From positions 310,001-374,000 of the forward strand of contig NZ_BRZC01000004.1 in the NCBI RefSeq assembly GCF_030268005.1: a stretch of DNA of 64,000 nucleotides. Reading direction: 5' to 3'. Shown here piece by piece: positions 62,734-64,000 of the stretch. Each line of letters begins with the position of its first letter. Position 1 is the first letter of the stretch. The stretch comes from Microbacterium arabinogalactanolyticum (GTDB taxonomy: Bacteria; Actinomycetota; Actinomycetes; Actinomycetales; Microbacteriaceae). The position numbers and the translations under genes are program-made. The notes beneath the pieces are model-generated. The model was not told where the DNA came from, searched no databases, and was given only the letters and a program-made list of their open reading frames with translations.

Positions 62734-64000
62734 GCGGGGTCCTCCGGGTGGTGACGGTGGTGGGAGGCGTGCTCGAGCGCCTTCAGGAACGCCTGGGACC
62801 AGGCCGTGACGTCGTGCTCGAGCACACGCTTGCGCAGCGATCGCATCCGGCGGCTCTGCTCGGTGCGCGGCATCTCGATGGCCGAGACGATGGCATCCTT
62901 CACACCCTCGATGTCGTGCGGGTTCACCCGCACCGCCTGCCGCAGCTCGTCGGCCGCACCGGTGAACTCGCTGAGCACGAGCACGCCGCGATTGTCGGCG
63001 CGGGTGGCGACGTACTCCTTCGCGACGAGGTTCATGCCGTCGCGCAGCGCCGTCACGAGCATCACGTCGGCGGCCAGGTACATCGCGACCATCTCCTCCC
63101 GTGGGAATCCCTGGTGCAGATACCGGATCGCGGTGTGCCCGAGCGTGTCGTGGTCGCCGTTGATGCGGCCGATGGCGAGCTCCACCTCGTCGCGCAGGTG
63201 CACGTAGGCGTCGACCCGCTCGCGGCTGGGGCTCGCCACCTGGATGAAGGTGACGTCCTCCACGGAGATCCTGCCCTGGTCGAGCAGTTCCCCGTAGGCC
63301 TTGATGCGGTGCCGGATGCCCTTCGTGTAGTCCAGCCGGTCCACGCCCAGCAGGATGTGCTTCGGATTGCCGAGCCCCTCACGGATCTCCACTGCGCGGG
63401 CACGGATGTCGGGGCGCTGCGCGAGCTCGCGGTACGGCGTCGTGTCGATGGAGATCGGGTACGCCCTCGCGTGGCTGCGGCGGCCGTCGGGCAGGGTGAT
63501 GGCGCTGGCCTTCGTCTCGAACCCCAGGCGTCGCTTGACCGCGGCGAGGAAGTTCGCGGCGTCCTGTGAACGCTGGAATCCGATCACGTCGGCGCCGAGC
63601 AGGCCGCGCAGCACCTGGTCCCGCCACGGCAGCTGCGCATAGAGCCCGTGGGCGGGGAACGGGATGTGGTGGAAGTAGCCGATGGTCACGTCCGGACGCA
63701 GGTTGCGCACCATCTCGGGCACCAGCTGCAGCTGGTAGTCGTGCACCCAGACCGTGCCGCCCTTCGCGACCGCTGCGGACGCGGCCTCGGCGAAGCGCAG
63801 ATTCACCGAGACGTAGGCTTCCCACCACTCCCGGTGGTACTGCGGCGGGGCTATCACGTCGTGGTACAGCGGCCAGATCGTGTCGTTGCTGAAGCCCTCG
63901 TAGTACTCCTGGATGTCGGCCTCGCTGAGCGCGACGGGGATCAGGCGGATGCCGTCGGCGTCGAACGGAGCGAGCTCGACGTCCGGCATCCCCGCCCAGC
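62730..64000 (-). CDS. otsA: Trehalose-6-phosphate synthase, 5' end cut off
   Basis: A GT20 enzyme joining UDP-glucose and glucose 6-phosphate. About 420 C-terminal residues are visible; the frame stays open to the window edge and reads WAG before MPDVELAPFDADGIRLI, as expected inside a full OtsA of about 460 residues, so the start is outside. Family blocks WVHDYQLQLVPEMVR, FHHIPFPAHGLYAQLPWRDQ and LLGVDRLDYTKGI are present. LVAKEYVATRADNRGVLVLS is near the end. It makes trehalose 6-phosphate in the cytoplasm for stress protection. Confidence 0.97.
   Translation of the reverse strand, partial: WAGMPDVELAPFDADGIRLIPVALSEADIQEYYEGFSNDTIWPLYHDVIAPPQYHREWWEAYVSVNLRFAEAASAAVAKGGTVWVHDYQLQLVPEMVRNLRPDVTIGYFHHIPFPAHGLYAQLPWRDQVLRGLLGADVIGFQRSQDAANFLAAVKRRLGFETKASAITLPDGRRSHARAYPISIDTTPYRELAQRPDIRARAVEIREGLGNPKHILLGVDRLDYTKGIRHRIKAYGELLDQGRISVEDVTFIQVASPSRERVDAYVHLRDEVELAIGRINGDHDTLGHTAIRYLHQGFPREEMVAMYLAADVMLVTALRDGMNLVAKEYVATRADNRGVLVLSEFTGAADELRQAVRVNPHDIEGVKDAIVSAIEMPRTEQSRRMRSLRKRVLEHDVTAWSQAFLKALEHASHHRHHPEDPA

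Overview
The window is a stretch of chromosome from a high-GC actinobacterium, most likely a Microbacteriaceae member close to Microbacterium. I infer this from the strong G/C third-position bias, frequent GTG starts, leaderless or GAGGAG-type starts, actinobacterial gene order and the many single-operon transporter/regulator pairs. No plasmid, phage, rRNA or CRISPR signature was found. It carries 64 protein genes (the first and last are cut by the window edges) and three tRNA genes.

Layout. 1-2.4 kb: end of a PAP2 phosphatase, two identical tRNA-Glu(CTC) genes each with its own terminator, an LLM flavin oxidoreductase between them, and an MBL-fold hydrolase. 2.4-15.4 kb: pepN, a regulator plus MFS exporter pair with a perfect operator, a PLP trans-sulfuration enzyme with a divergent Lrp regulator, a short UvrA-like ABC protein co-transcribed with msrA, an AhpD-like protein with a GNAT protein, and a pirin. 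15.4-21.4 kb: a Tat-exported amidohydrolase with GntR-type operators, small hypothetical genes, hutD with an in-frame hexanucleotide repeat, a GH25 lysozyme, a LOG-like protein, and an SRPBCC/ArsR pair. 21.4-25.4 kb: a lower-GC lipid-related segment (atypical SDR, diacylglycerol-kinase-like protein, fatty acid desaturase, unknown protein) that ends at the 3' side of a tRNA-Gln gene. 25.5-34.6 kb and 38.7-40.3 kb: core genes including thrE, gltX, a FAH protein, ilvE, leuB and serA. An AbiEi-like/endonuclease-like gene with flanking repeats is inserted between the FAH gene and ilvE. 34.7-38.5 kb: a TetR/DHA2 drug-export pair and an ECF sigma factor with its YCII (DGPF) partner.

42.4-52.8 kb is a sugar-catabolic locus: a divergent ROK repressor faces a seven-gene operon encoding an ABC sugar importer (binding protein and two permeases), a ROK kinase, an M81-family metallohydrolase, a GH29 alpha-L-fucosidase and CutC. 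A second GH29 gene lies beyond the repressor. No sugar-importer ATPase is encoded here, so a shared MsiK-type ATPase is presumably used. 52.8-56.7 kb is a ferric-iron ABC importer behind a DtxR/IdeR-like iron box. 56.7-61.9 kb carries ilvC, ilvN, ilvB and ilvD, and 61.9-64 kb carries otsB and otsA for trehalose synthesis.

Metabolically, ilvB/N/C/D/E and leuB cover most of valine, isoleucine and leucine synthesis, and serA starts serine synthesis. The core order gltX, FAH, MFS, leuB, serA, ilvC, ilvN, ilvB resembles the M. tuberculosis Rv2992c-Rv3003c block, with accessory genes inserted between its members. The most notable regulatory signals are an apparent ECF42-type promoter in front of the sigma factor's own operon, a four-half-site operator in front of the SDR gene, and paired GntR-like sites in front of the amidohydrolase.
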